This document shows, one piece after another, positions 8,687 through 17,254 of a stretch of DNA of 64,000 nucleotides; the first letter of the stretch is position 1; every line of letters starts with the position of its first letter. Where the stretch lies: the NCBI RefSeq assembly GCF_030067705.1, contig NZ_JASJEX010000003.1, positions 186,001 through 250,000 of the forward strand, read 5' to 3'. The notes below the pieces were generated by a model, which saw only the letters and a program-made list of their open reading frames with translations, did no database searches and had not been told where the DNA came from. Source of the DNA: Kribbibacterium absianum. GTDB lineage: Bacteria; Actinomycetota; Coriobacteriia; Coriobacteriales; Atopobiaceae. The translations under genes and the position numbers were made by a program.

Positions 8687-9703
8687 ATGGCGGACCAGGA
8701 CTTCAGGTGGGGCGTGCTCGGTTGCGGCGTCATCGCGAACGAGATGGCACAGGCCCTTCAGGCGGACGGCCGGCACCTGGCCGGTGTGGCCAACCGCACG
8801 CTTCCCAAGGCGGAGGCCTTCGCGGAGCGCTACGGTGTCGAGACGGTCTATCCCTCCTTCGAGGCCATGATCTCGGACCCGGCCATCGACGCCGTCTACA
8901 TCACCACCCCGCACAACACGCACATCAACTACCTGCGCCAGGCCCTTGCCGCCAAGAAGCACGTGCTCTGCGAGAAGGCCATCACGTTGAACTCCGAGGA
9001 GTTGGACGAGGCCCTCGCCCTCGCTGAGGAGAACGGCGTCGTCCTGATGGACGCGATGACCATCTTCCACATGCCGCTCTACCGCGAGCTGCTCCGCCGC
9101 CTCGACACCGGCGAGTTCGGCGAGGTCAACGTCGTGACCCTCAACTTCGGCTCTTACAAGGACTACGACGAGCGCAACCGCTTCTTTAACGTCAATCTGG
9201 CCGGCGGCGCGCTGCTCGACATCGGCGTCTACGCGCTCAGCCTCGCGCGGCTGTTCGTGCCCGGCGAGCTGGTGCAGCTCAAGTCGATCATGGGACAGGC
9301 GCCCACCGGCGTGGACGAGCGGAGCGCCATCATCGCGCAGTCGGAGGAGGGCCAGCTCGTCTCGGCCACGCTGACGCTGCGCTCCAAGCAGCCCAAGCGC
9401 GCGATGGTCTCCTGCGACAAGTGCTACATCGAGGTCATGGAGTACCCGCGCGCCGACGAGGCGAAGATCGTCTGGACCGAGACGGGCGAGGTCGAGCTCG
9501 TGCAGTGCGGTGAGCGCCCGCGCGCGCTGGCCTACGAGATGGCCGACCTCGAGCGGGCCGTCGAGGACCCGGCCTACGGCAACCAGCTCATGGCCTGGAC
9601 CTGCGACGTGATGGACACGATGACCAAGCTGCGCCGCGAGTGGAGGTTCTTCTATCCCGAGGAGGCCGAGATCCGCGCCGCCCTGGAAGCCGAGGAGGTG
9701 TAG
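8687..9703 (+). CDS. Gfo/Idh/MocA family oxidoreductase
   Basis: NAD(P)-dependent dehydrogenase of the glucose-fructose oxidoreductase family, 338 residues. The Rossmann nucleotide-binding motif GVLGCGVIANEMA is at residues 9-21, and the family's EK motif (HVLCEKAITLN) is near residue 96, which supplies the catalytic Lys. The substrate cannot be read from sequence; inositols, sugars and trans-dihydrodiols are all known in the family. The ATG at 8687 has GAAGGGG about 9 nt upstream. It is followed after 3 nt by the SGNH-MazG fusion, whose ribosome site overlaps this stop codon, so the two are probably translated together. Confidence 0.85.
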   Translation: MADQDFRWGVLGCGVIANEMAQALQADGRHLAGVANRTLPKAEAFAERYGVETVYPSFEAMISDPAIDAVYITTPHNTHINYLRQALAAKKHVLCEKAITLNSEELDEALALAEENGVVLMDAMTIFHMPLYRELLRRLDTGEFGEVNVVTLNFGSYKDYDERNRFFNVNLAGGALLDIGVYALSLARLFVPGELVQLKSIMGQAPTGVDERSAIIAQSEEGQLVSATLTLRSKQPKRAMVSCDKCYIEVMEYPRADEAKIVWTETGEVELVQCGERPRALAYEMADLERAVEDPAYGNQLMAWTCDVMDTMTKLRREWRFFYPEEAEIRAALEAEEV

Positions 9704-9706
9704 GGC

Positions 9707-11686
9707 GTGGGCGTCCTGCCGATCACCGTCACAGACAAGAAGGGCCACGAGGTCCCGCTCGACGAGGCCCCGGAGATCTGCCGCTACCTGCGCGGGTGCG
9801 TCGGCGCCCGCGTGCTCGAGAACGGGCTCGTCGCCCCGCAGCGCTTCTCGGCAAAGCAGCTCAAGCACCTCAAGGCCAAGGGCCGCGGCCACCGTGCCCG
9901 GGCCACGGCCGGCGTGTGCGTGGCCTTCACGACGACGGGCACCCAGGTGTTGCTCGACGTGAAGGTGCTGCACCCGCTCTCACGGAGCCATGACGCGGAC
10001 ATCGTGCGCGAGGTCTTCGACGCGAGCGGCGTGTCCGAGGCGGACGCCGCGCCCGAGTCCGGCATCGTCGACGCCATCACCCTCGAGGCCGACGGCGTGC
10101 AGCACGAGGCCACGGTCGCGTCGGGCTCGGTGTCCTTCTCTCTCGACAATCCCTGTGGCCGACCCGTGGTCTGCCGCATCTGGCTGCCGTACATCATGGC
10201 CGTGGGCGTGGGCAACCTCTCCTCCAACGGCGAGCTGGCGCCCGCACCGGTACGCCCCCTCATGGTCGCGTTCGGCGACTCCATCACCCAAGGCTTCGTG
10301 TCCGGTGCCCCCGGCACCACGTGGCCCGTCCGGCTGGCGCGCTCCCTGGACTTCACGCTGCTCAACCAGGGCGTGGCCGGCTACGTCTTCGACGAGGACA
10401 CCCTTCGCGGCCTGAAGGCCGTGCGCGAGGCGGACCCGTCTCTCGTGGTGGTGGCCTACGGCACCAACGACTGGTCCCGTGTGCGCTCCTCGCACCAGAT
10501 CTCCAAGGCTGCCGAGGCTTACCTCAAGCGTGTTAAGAAGCTCTTCCCCACGGCGCGCGTCTACGTGCTGTCGCCGCTCTGGCGCGCGGACGAGCAAGAG
10601 GCGTCCGCCTCTGGGCGTCCTTTGGGCTGGATGGCCATCATGCTCCGCGCCGTCTGCCACAAGCTCGGCCTCGAGTTCGTGGACGGTCGCGACCTCGTGC
10701 CGTCCGACCCGCAGCTGTTCGGCGACCTGCGCCTGCACCCCAACGCGGCGGGCGCGGCACACCTGGCCTCGGCGCTCCGCTGCCGCATCGAGGCCGACGG
10801 TGCGCTGGCCGGCCAGGCCGGTGCCCCGGAGCTGTCCATCGGCGCCCGCGCGGCCGACGAGGAGAGCCGCGAGCGCCCCGGCGCCCCGGGCACCCACGAG
10901 GCGATGGACGCGCTCGTCCGCACCATCTGGCGCCTGCGCCAGCCGGACGGCTGCCCTTGGGACAAGGAGCAGACCCACCGGTCCATCAAGCGCAACCTGG
11001 TGGAGGAGGCCTACGAGGCGGTCGACGCCATCGAGGAGGGCAGCGACGCCCACCTGGCCGAGGAGCTCGGCGACGTGCTGATGCAGGTGCTGCTCCACGC
11101 GCAGATCGCCGCCGACGAGGGCGCGTTCACCTTCGACGACGTGGCCTGGGGCCTCAACGAGAAGCTAATCCGTCGTCATCCGCACGTCTTTGGCGAGGCC
11201 GCCGCTCAGGACCCCGACGACGTGCTCGGCATCTGGGAGTCCGTCAAGGCCGAGGAGCGCGCGGGCCGCACAGGGGTCGAGGGCCTGCTCGACTCGGTGC
11301 CCCGGAGCCTCCCGGCGCTCATGGAGTGCCAGAAGCTCTCCGCGCGGGCGGCGCGGGCCGGGTTCGACTGGCCGGACGTGGACGCCGTGTGGGACAAGTT
11401 CGCCGAGGAGCGCGCCGAGGTGGCCGCCGAGCCGAGCGGCAGCGAGAGCCAGGCGCTCGAGTTCGGCGATTTGCTCTTCACGCTCGTGAACGTGGCCCGC
11501 AAGCTCGGCATCGACGCCGAGGACGCGCTGCGCCAGTCCAACGCCAAGTTCCGCCGCCGCTGGCAGGGAGTGGAGACGCTCGCGGCCGCGGATGGCGAGC
11601 CGGTCACAGAAGAGGGCCACGAGCGCTTAGAGGAGCTCTGGGGGATCGTGAAGGACCGGGAGGGCGGCGAGAAGCCGGGGCACTGA
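9707..11686 (+). CDS. Fused SGNH/GDSL hydrolase - MazG nucleotide pyrophosphohydrolase
   Basis: A 659-residue protein with two enzyme halves. Residues about 1-370 form an SGNH esterase: a beta-rich lead, then AFGDSITQG (nucleophile Ser, near 190), GTNDW (near 252) and DLRLHPNAAG (Asp-His pair, near 343). Residues about 400-655 form a complete two-domain MazG: CPWDKEQTH, EEAYEAVDA, EELGDVLMQ in the first domain and LEFGDLLFTLVNVARKLG in the second. MazG hydrolyses NTPs to NMPs and removes damaged nucleotides. The GTG start at 9707 has GAGGAGGTG 7 nt upstream. An ATG at 10903 could start a separate MazG but has only a weak GAGGCG ahead of it. The fusion is unusual; I know no functional reason for it. 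Confidence 0.85.
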   Translation: MGVLPITVTDKKGHEVPLDEAPEICRYLRGCVGARVLENGLVAPQRFSAKQLKHLKAKGRGHRARATAGVCVAFTTTGTQVLLDVKVLHPLSRSHDADIVREVFDASGVSEADAAPESGIVDAITLEADGVQHEATVASGSVSFSLDNPCGRPVVCRIWLPYIMAVGVGNLSSNGELAPAPVRPLMVAFGDSITQGFVSGAPGTTWPVRLARSLDFTLLNQGVAGYVFDEDTLRGLKAVREADPSLVVVAYGTNDWSRVRSSHQISKAAEAYLKRVKKLFPTARVYVLSPLWRADEQEASASGRPLGWMAIMLRAVCHKLGLEFVDGRDLVPSDPQLFGDLRLHPNAAGAAHLASALRCRIEADGALAGQAGAPELSIGARAADEESRERPGAPGTHEAMDALVRTIWRLRQPDGCPWDKEQTHRSIKRNLVEEAYEAVDAIEEGSDAHLAEELGDVLMQVLLHAQIAADEGAFTFDDVAWGLNEKLIRRHPHVFGEAAAQDPDDVLGIWESVKAEERAGRTGVEGLLDSVPRSLPALMECQKLSARAARAGFDWPDVDAVWDKFAEERAEVAAEPSGSESQALEFGDLLFTLVNVARKLGIDAEDALRQSNAKFRRRWQGVETLAAADGEPVTEEGHERLEELWGIVKDREGGEKPGH

Positions 11687-11814
11687 CCGCCGTCGATGAC
11701 CTAAGCTGATAACCCCTGACCCAGAAGGGCCTCAGCCGCGCGACCGGTTGCCGTGCAGTCGAGGCCCTCCTCAGAGGCTCGCGGACCCGCTCCTCACGCA
11801 CCTGAAAGGCACCC

Positions 11815-12675
11815 ATGGGACGTCGTTCCTCAGACACGCTGCTCTTCCCGGGCCCGTCGGGGCTCGCGCCGGAGGAGCCCATCTACGAGGTGGACGGTAT
11901 CCCCGTTGAGGGCGAGGGGGCGATTGTCCGTCAGCGCCCGGCGGCTCCGCGCAGGCTGCGCCCGGCCGGCGAGACGCGCCGTCCTCGGGTCGCGGCGAGC
12001 GCGGACGCCACCGCCGACCTTTCCCGTGCGCGGACGGTCAGCCGGGCTACATCCGAGCGGCCTTCTCGGGGTTCGGCGCGGACTGACCGCCGCCGACCAC
12101 GCCGGGCCGCTTCGCAGGCGGTTGACGACGCGGAGCGTCCCGGGCGCACGCGGCGCTCGGCGACCAAGCGGGGCATCGGTGCGAAGATGGCGGCGCTGCC
12201 GCGCAGCGTGGCCGCCAAGGCGTCCTCGCTCACCGGCACTGCGACCGCTACGGACGAGAAGCCCCGGCAGCTCGAGGCCTCCGTCCTCAAACGGCCGTGG
12301 CTTGTGGCCATAGCGGCCGTGCTCGTGGCGGCCCTCTTCCTCTACGCCCCGGTGCGCGACCTCTACTGGGCTCACCGCGACAACGAGGTGCTGACGGCGC
12401 AGGCGGCGGCGCTCGACGAGAGCAACGCCGAGGCCCTCGCCCGGGCGAAGTCGCTTTCCACCGAGGAGGGCATCAAGGACGAGGCGCGCCTCCACGGCTA
12501 TGTAGAGAAGGGCGAGGAGGCCGCGACCGTGGAGGGCCTCCCCGGGCAGGAGGACGAGTCCGAGGCCGCACCGGTGCCCACCGACGTCGCGAACGAGGTG
12601 CTCCAACAGGAGGACCCCTGGTACGTGAAGGCGCTGGACACCGTCTTTGGCTACGACAAGACAGCCCGCAACTAG
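11815..12675 (+). CDS. DivIC/FtsB-like septum formation initiator protein
   Basis: Bitopic membrane protein of 286 residues. A long basic, disordered N-terminal region (to about residue 155) is followed by one membrane helix near residues 161-178 (LVAIAAVLVAALFLYAP), a short coiled-coil-like stretch rich in Ala/Glu (VLTAQAAALDESNAEAL) and an acidic tail. This matches the septum formation initiator (DivIC/FtsB) layout, which stabilises the FtsW-FtsI division complex. Context agrees: in many actinobacteria a DivIC-like gene lies just before ppx, as here, 44 nt away. The ATG at 11815 follows GAAAGG. The assignment rests on architecture and neighbours, not on strong motifs. Confidence 0.65.
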   Translation: MGRRSSDTLLFPGPSGLAPEEPIYEVDGIPVEGEGAIVRQRPAAPRRLRPAGETRRPRVAASADATADLSRARTVSRATSERPSRGSARTDRRRPRRAASQAVDDAERPGRTRRSATKRGIGAKMAALPRSVAAKASSLTGTATATDEKPRQLEASVLKRPWLVAIAAVLVAALFLYAPVRDLYWAHRDNEVLTAQAAALDESNAEALARAKSLSTEEGIKDEARLHGYVEKGEEAATVEGLPGQEDESEAAPVPTDVANEVLQQEDPWYVKALDTVFGYDKTARN

Positions 12676-12719
12676 CGGGCGCCGCGTCGGGGGACCGACG
12701 CCACAGTGAAGGAGCACCC

Positions 12720-13736
12720 GTGGAGCGTGTTGGGCTTATCGATATCGGAACCGTGACCACCCGGGCGGCCGCGATGGACGTCGAGGACGGGGAGCCCCTG
12801 TTCCTCGCTCGCGAGTCCCGCGTCTGCGACCTCGGCCGCGGCGTGGACGCGACCGGCCAGCTGGACCCGGAGGCCATCGCCGCGGTGCTCGCCATGGTGG
12901 ACGAGGCGCTCGGGTTCTTTGCCGAGAACGACGTCCACATTGCCGGCTGCTTCTTGACGAGCGCCGCTCGCGACGCCAAGAACGTCGAGGAGCTGCTCGA
13001 GCCGCTGCGTCAGCGTGGCCTCGCTCCCGAAGTGATCGAGGGCGACGTGGAGGGCGCGCTCACGTTCCGCGGCGCCGCATGGCACTATCCGGATGAGCCG
13101 CTCATCGTGGCCGACCTCGGCGGCGGGTCCACGGAGCTCACCTATGGCACGTGGGAGCCGGGCGCCGAGAACAACCAGCCTGCCAACGTGGAGTGGGTAC
13201 ACTCCTTTGAGCTGGGCGCGCGCCGGCTCACGGACCGGTTCCTCTCCAAGAACGACCCTCCCGCCCGAGACGAGGTGTTCGAGTGCCGCGCCTACTCGCG
13301 CGTCACCATCGAGAACCATCTGCCGTGGGTGGGGGAGGAGGTCACGCAGCCGGAGCGGCTCGTCGTGACCGGCGGCACGGCGACGTCCCTCGTCGCGATG
13401 AAGGCCGAGCTCGAGCCCTACGACCCCGCGATGGTGCAGGACGCGACGCTGACCCTGGACGACGTGGACGAGCAGTGCCAGCGCCTGGCGTCGATGACGG
13501 AGAGCGAGCGCGCCGGCATCGTGGGGCTGCAGCCGCGCCGTGCGGGCGTGATCCTCGGCGGGGCGCTGCTCCTCGGCGAGCTGATGCGCGCCACCGGATT
13601 CACGAAGGTGACCGTGAGCGAGGCGGACGGCCTCACGGGCGGCTGTCTCGCGGTGTACGGCGCCGCCCACGGACAGCCGGGCCCGATCGGCTTCATGCCG
13701 GAGGTCGTGGACCCGTCGGCGCGGGCGTCCCAGTAG
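12720..13736 (+). CDS. ppx: Ppx/GppA family exopolyphosphatase
   Basis: ASKHA-fold phosphatase removing terminal phosphate from polyphosphate or pppGpp. The 338-residue product has the phosphate-1 loop VGLIDIGTVTTR at the N-terminus (usually IDIGTNS; the TVT wording is atypical), the phosphate-2 motif VADLGGGSTEL near residue 130, and VVTGGTATSL later. The length matches the short, two-domain actinobacterial Ppx rather than the long E. coli form. The GTG at 12720 is preceded by AAGGAG at 7 nt. It follows the DivIC-like gene closely and is followed by tRNA-Leu. Confidence 0.85.
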   Translation: MERVGLIDIGTVTTRAAAMDVEDGEPLFLARESRVCDLGRGVDATGQLDPEAIAAVLAMVDEALGFFAENDVHIAGCFLTSAARDAKNVEELLEPLRQRGLAPEVIEGDVEGALTFRGAAWHYPDEPLIVADLGGGSTELTYGTWEPGAENNQPANVEWVHSFELGARRLTDRFLSKNDPPARDEVFECRAYSRVTIENHLPWVGEEVTQPERLVVTGGTATSLVAMKAELEPYDPAMVQDATLTLDDVDEQCQRLASMTESERAGIVGLQPRRAGVILGGALLLGELMRATGFTKVTVSEADGLTGGCLAVYGAAHGQPGPIGFMPEVVDPSARASQ

Positions 13737-13748
13737 GATGGTCTCAAC

Positions 13749-13833
13749 GGGGGCGTGGCGGAACTGGCAGACGCAGGGGACTTAAAATCCTCCGCCTCAC
13801 GGCATGTGGGTTCGAGCCCCACCGCCCCTACCA
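13749..13833 (+). tRNA. tRNA-Leu (UAA)
   Basis: Cloverleaf of 85 nt with encoded CCA. The acceptor GGGGGCG pairs with CGCCCCT with one terminal G-U. The D-arm is of the TGGCGGAACTGGCAGACGC type, the anticodon arm is GGGGA-ctTAAaa-TCCTC (anticodon UAA), there is a variable arm, and the T-arm is GTGGGTTCGAGCCCCAC. It starts 12 nt after the ppx stop. Confidence 0.93.
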
Positions 13834-13941
13834 TGGTGAAACCCGCAGATCGGAGGGTAGTCCTACTCCGACCTTGTTTCATGTTTTCGGGCGCCGTGTG
13901 CCATTGTGTGGCAAGGTGCTCCGGTGCCGGCGGGCGAGTGG

Positions 13942-14100
13942 TTTGCGGGGAACCGTTTCCGCACAAACCACGGGCTCGTTTTGCGGAGAAACGACGCGCT
14001 GCCCGCCCGCTATCTCGGGCTTTTCTCCTCCAACGCCGATATGGCGCGCGTTTCCCCGCAAGATCTCCCGCTGCTTTGCGGAGAAACGTTTCCCCGCAAA
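13942..14100. repeat. 26-nt GCGGGGAAACG palindrome cluster, locus B2
   Basis: Same family as the cluster before mfd. Units: 13942-13967, a split unit with half-sites at 13980-13993 and 14049-14062 separated by 55 nt, and 14075-14100, which is an almost perfect 26-nt palindrome with centre AAACGTTT. The cluster fills the space between the intact tRNA-Leu and its degenerate copy. No gene is seen in 13834-14246. Confidence 0.75.
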
Positions 14101-14103
14101 CGT

Positions 14104-14182
14104 GGCGACGGCGCATGGGGACCGTCGAGCCTCCTCATGGCCTCGCCTCACCGCAGGTGGGTTCGAGCCCTCGCCCCTACCA
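14104..14182 (+). pseudogene. Degenerate tRNA-Leu 3' half
   Basis: Bases 14142-14182 match the 3' 41 nt of the upstream tRNA-Leu, including the T-arm GGTGGGTTCGAGCCC and the end CGCCCCTACCA, with a 2-nt deletion and a few substitutions. Sequence back to about 14104 has only vague resemblance to the anticodon region. The T-stem is broken, so it is unlikely to be a working tRNA. It may be an attachment-site remnant or a decayed duplicate. Confidence 0.7.
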
Positions 14183-14246
14183 CGTGTGCCAGCGGCTGCT
14201 GGGTATGAACCAGGGGTTCCGTCGCACCGACCTCTAAGGAGCCCCC

Positions 14247-14741
14247 ATGACCGTCCGCGTGCCTGCGATTCTCGCCTCCGTTCTTCTTGCGCTGACGCTG
14301 GCGGGCTGCGGCAACGCTCCGGCGTCGCAGCCGGCGGACGACGCGGCCGCGTCCGAGACCGAGGACGCCACCGCGACTACGCTGCCCGACGACCTCGACA
14401 GCGACCAGTACGGCGAGCGTGGACAGGGGTCCGCCTATCTCGTGACCTCGAGCGGCTCCACCGAGGAGGGGTCGTCCATCGACCTCAAGGTGAACCCGAG
14501 CAGCTCCGAGGCCGAGGTCTCCGTGATCACCGACGGCGTGGACGCCGACACGCCCGTGTGGGTGTATGTGGACGGCGCGTTCTGCACCAAGCTGGAGGGG
14601 GCCTCCGCCCACGAGACGTTGACGCTGGGCGGCGACGCCGCGACGACGGGTCAGCACTCGGTGCAGTTCGTGCAGTACGAGGGCGGCGACAGCTCGGGCG
14701 CGGTCACGTTCTACCGGGTGGCTCGCTACACGGTGAAGTGA
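14247..14741 (+). CDS. Putative lipoprotein of unknown function
   Basis: A 164-residue secreted lipoprotein. The signal peptide spans residues 1-20 and ends in the lipobox LAGC with the lipidated Cys at 21. An acidic, low-complexity linker (residues 25-70, rich in Ala, Asp, Ser, Thr) precedes a small beta-rich domain (about 75-164) with no motif I recognise. The start follows AAGGAG by 6 nt. It stands alone between the tRNA-Leu region and the TPR genes. Surface location is confident; no function can be given. Confidence 0.75.
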   Translation: MTVRVPAILASVLLALTLAGCGNAPASQPADDAAASETEDATATTLPDDLDSDQYGERGQGSAYLVTSSGSTEEGSSIDLKVNPSSSEAEVSVITDGVDADTPVWVYVDGAFCTKLEGASAHETLTLGGDAATTGQHSVQFVQYEGGDSSGAVTFYRVARYTVK

Positions 14742-14931
14742 GCGCGGAGAACAGCCGTGCACGCGGGCCTGTGCTGCCACGGGAGCCGGTGCGATTCGGC
14801 GGCGGGCGTCTCTCGGGCGCCTGGCTTCCGTTGCCGCGCTGACCTTTGTTTTTCTCCTGATACCATGAACCTCCACGGGCGCCGTCAGGCCGTTTGTGAC
14901 CCTGTGCCCCGCTGAAGGAGAGGAGACGGCG

Positions 14932-15978
14932 ATGGCGTTCGACCCCGCCCAAGAGGAATACCGGCGTCTCAGCCTGCGCTTCGCGCGCACCCAGGACCTG
15001 CACGACCCCTTCGCCGTGACCCGTGCTGCCTCGGCGTTTAGGCGCCGCTTCGCGTGGAACCACGACTCGCTGCCCCAGACCGACCGCGACCGCGCGTTCC
15101 ATCTGGTGGCCCGGTCGTCGCAGATCGTTGACTCGGACCTTCCCTTCGCCGATGAGCGCGACGTGGCGGCCCTCGTGTACGAGGCCCATGGGCTGCTCGA
15201 GGAGGCGCTCGCGCTGGACCCGGACTGCCACGACGCCCGCCGCATGCTCGCCGCCCAGGACTGCACCGCCTTCGAGGACTATTACCGGTTCCTTGTGGAC
15301 GGCCTCGACGAGGTGCGCGCGAAAAGCCTCGCCCAGCGCGACGCCATCATCGCCAAGAACGAGCCGGGATGCCGCGCCGAGGCGCGCCTCGGGATGTTCC
15401 CGCTCTACCGCTGGCTGGCCGCGCTCGCGGCCCGCGCCCTTGTTTGCGGCCGTTACCGCAAGGCACTGGCCGCTGCGGAGGAGCTGCTGGCGCTCGACCC
15501 GGCCGACCATGGCGACGTGCGCTTCACGGCGGCGCTGGCCTACGCCAAGCTGGAGGACGAGGAGGGGCTTCGGGGGCTTCTTGAGCGGTGCTCCCACAGC
15601 GTCCAAGGGCGGCTCCGTCCGGACGCGTGGTCGCTTCTCGCCCAGTGCGGCCTCGCGCTCAAGGCGGGCCGCGATGAGGAGGCCCGTGCCCACCTGCACA
15701 AGATCCTCGACGTGTACCCCCACGCCGGTTCGGTGCTGGCCGCCCAGGGCGAGGTTCCGGACGGCATCTTCGCACGGCTGGCCGTCGAGCCCTACTCCAA
15801 CGACGAGCTGGTGCTCGCGGTCTCCGAGGCCACCGTGCTCACGCAGGAAGGCCTTGACCTCCAGGGCATCGGCGCCCTCGGCTCGTTCATCGCCAAGGAC
15901 GCCGAGGTGATCCACGGCGCCATGCAGGACGAGCTGGAAGTGGCCGCTGTGCAGGGCGCGCTCTCGGGCAGGTCCTGA
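14932..15978 (+). CDS. TPR-repeat protein, first of a pair
   Basis: Cytosolic, helix-rich protein of 348 residues with no signal peptide. Two TPR-like stretches stand out: ALVYEAHGLLEEALALDPDC near residues 78-97 and ALVCGRYRKALAAAEELLALDP near 166-187, followed by further helices to the C-terminus. TPR proteins act as binding scaffolds; the partner is not visible. The ATG at 14932 has GGAGAGGAG upstream. The downstream gene begins 2 nt after the stop and has the same plan (FTAA.A.AKLEDE... block), so the two are probably cotranscribed paralogues. Confidence 0.7.
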   Translation: MAFDPAQEEYRRLSLRFARTQDLHDPFAVTRAASAFRRRFAWNHDSLPQTDRDRAFHLVARSSQIVDSDLPFADERDVAALVYEAHGLLEEALALDPDCHDARRMLAAQDCTAFEDYYRFLVDGLDEVRAKSLAQRDAIIAKNEPGCRAEARLGMFPLYRWLAALAARALVCGRYRKALAAAEELLALDPADHGDVRFTAALAYAKLEDEEGLRGLLERCSHSVQGRLRPDAWSLLAQCGLALKAGRDEEARAHLHKILDVYPHAGSVLAAQGEVPDGIFARLAVEPYSNDELVLAVSEATVLTQEGLDLQGIGALGSFIAKDAEVIHGAMQDELEVAAVQGALSGRS

Positions 15979-15980
15979 CG

Positions 15981-16958
15981 ATGGCGACGGACTGGATGGG
16001 GGAGCGCGTCGCGCGTCTCGTGGCCAAGCGGGCGGCGGCGCTCGGCGACCTGTCGCAGGGGGCCGTTGAGGAGTTGACGCGCTCGGTGCGCGAGGACCCG
16101 GACGCCTTTGTGGACGATGACGAGGAGCGCGCGTTCGCCCTGCTCGTGAGGGCACAGACGACGCTCGCGCAGGGTCGCGCCGAGGACGAGTTCCTCTCGG
16201 ACGACCAGTACGCCGCCGCGCTCGAGGACCGTCTGGCGCGGCTTCGTGCCACGGCAGAGCAGGCGTTGGAGCTGGACCCGTCGAGCCCTGACGCCGCGCT
16301 GCTGGGCATCCTGTGCACCGCCGCCGACGAGGTGGACACGATGCTCGAGCTGCGTGCGCTCGACGAGCGGCTGACGGCCGAGAACCCCGGTGCTCTCGGC
16401 GGGTCGGGCGATCGCTGGGAGCAGCCGTTCGCGCGGCCGCTCTTGCGCGTCAAGGCGGCGCTCGCCCGGAGCGCGTTCGGGGCGGCGTCGTTCTCGGAGG
16501 CGCGGGACGTGTCGCTGGCGCTGCTCGACCTGATGCCGGGCGACCCGCTCGGCCTGCGCTTCACCGCCGCCATGGCGCTCGCTCGCCTAGAGGACGAGAA
16601 GGGCTTCGACGACCTGGACGTGCGCTTCGAGCGTCACGGCAACGCCTGGTCCAACCTTGCGCGCTCGCTCATGCTGTTCAAGCTGGACCGGCTCCCGGCC
16701 GCGCGGCGCGCGCTCAACGGCTACCTGCGCCTCAACGAGGGCGCTGCCTATGCGCTGCTTCGTCCGGTGTACATCGAGCCGTACCTGCCGGACCGCCCCG
16801 ATGCCGAGCCGGGGTCCTACTGGGAGGCCGCCCTTGCGGTGCACGAGGCCGACCCGATCATCGTGGACGCCCCGGACTTCATCGACTGGTGCAGCGACCA
16901 GCCGGGGGTGCTGGAGCAGGCGAGCACGTTCGCGGCGGCCAACGGGTTCGAGTGGTGA
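15981..16958 (+). CDS. TPR-repeat protein, second of a pair
   Basis: A 325-residue acidic, alpha-helical protein related to the preceding gene. TPR-like units include LRATAEQALELDPSSPDAALLG near residues 89-110 and the ASFSEARDVSLALLDLMPGDPLGLRFTAA region near 170-200; the latter ends in a block (LRFTAAMALARLEDEKGF) close to DVRFTAALAYAKLEDEEG in the partner. The start is 2 nt after the previous stop with only a weak ribosome site, which suggests translational coupling. No catalytic motif or localisation signal is seen, so the function is unknown. Confidence 0.7.
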   Translation: MATDWMGERVARLVAKRAAALGDLSQGAVEELTRSVREDPDAFVDDDEERAFALLVRAQTTLAQGRAEDEFLSDDQYAAALEDRLARLRATAEQALELDPSSPDAALLGILCTAADEVDTMLELRALDERLTAENPGALGGSGDRWEQPFARPLLRVKAALARSAFGAASFSEARDVSLALLDLMPGDPLGLRFTAAMALARLEDEKGFDDLDVRFERHGNAWSNLARSLMLFKLDRLPAARRALNGYLRLNEGAAYALLRPVYIEPYLPDRPDAEPGSYWEAALAVHEADPIIVDAPDFIDWCSDQPGVLEQASTFAAANGFEW

Positions 16959-17072
16959 CGGGCGAGGGGCTGGGGCTTCTCGGTAACGCGCAAGGCCGCG
17001 CGGCAGATTCTGGCGCGGGCGCCAAAAACTGTGACGCCCAGCTGTGACGCCCAGCTGCGACGCTGGATTCGC

Positions 17073-17107
17073 AAACAAAAAGCCGGAAACCAAATTCGGC
17101 TTCCGGC
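17073..17107 (-). terminator. Terminator downstream of tRNA-Glu
   Basis: Read on the minus strand, GCCGGAA pairs with TTTCCGGC and is followed by TTTTTG. It lies 15 nt past the tRNA 3' end. Just beyond it, a 13-bp sequence TGTGACGCCCAGC is tandemly repeated at 17030-17042 and 17043-17055. Confidence 0.8.
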
Positions 17108-17121
17108 CTGCGGTTTCGCTC

Positions 17122-17197
17122 TGGTGCCCCCAACGGGGTTCGAACCCGTGTTACCGGCTTGAAAGGCCAGCGTCCTAGACCACTAGACGATGGGGAC
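17122..17197 (-). tRNA. tRNA-Glu (UUC)
   Basis: A 76-nt cloverleaf with encoded CCA on the minus strand. The acceptor GTCCCCA pairs with TGGGGGC; the anticodon arm is CTGGC-CTTTCAA-GCCGG with anticodon UUC; the T-arm is ACGGGTTCGAACCCCGT with one mismatch. An AGTATA at 17212-17217 (TATACT on the minus strand) is a plausible -10 element. Confidence 0.93.
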
Positions 17198-17254
17198 AGA
17201 TGCGGTTTGCTAGTATAGCAAAGCTTGTGCAGCCCACCTGGCGAGGAGGACCCC

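Noticed and set aside
17030-17055. The 13-bp tandem repeat near tRNA-Glu as an attachment site
   Set aside because: Only two copies are present, next to a terminator, and they do not match the tRNA sequence.
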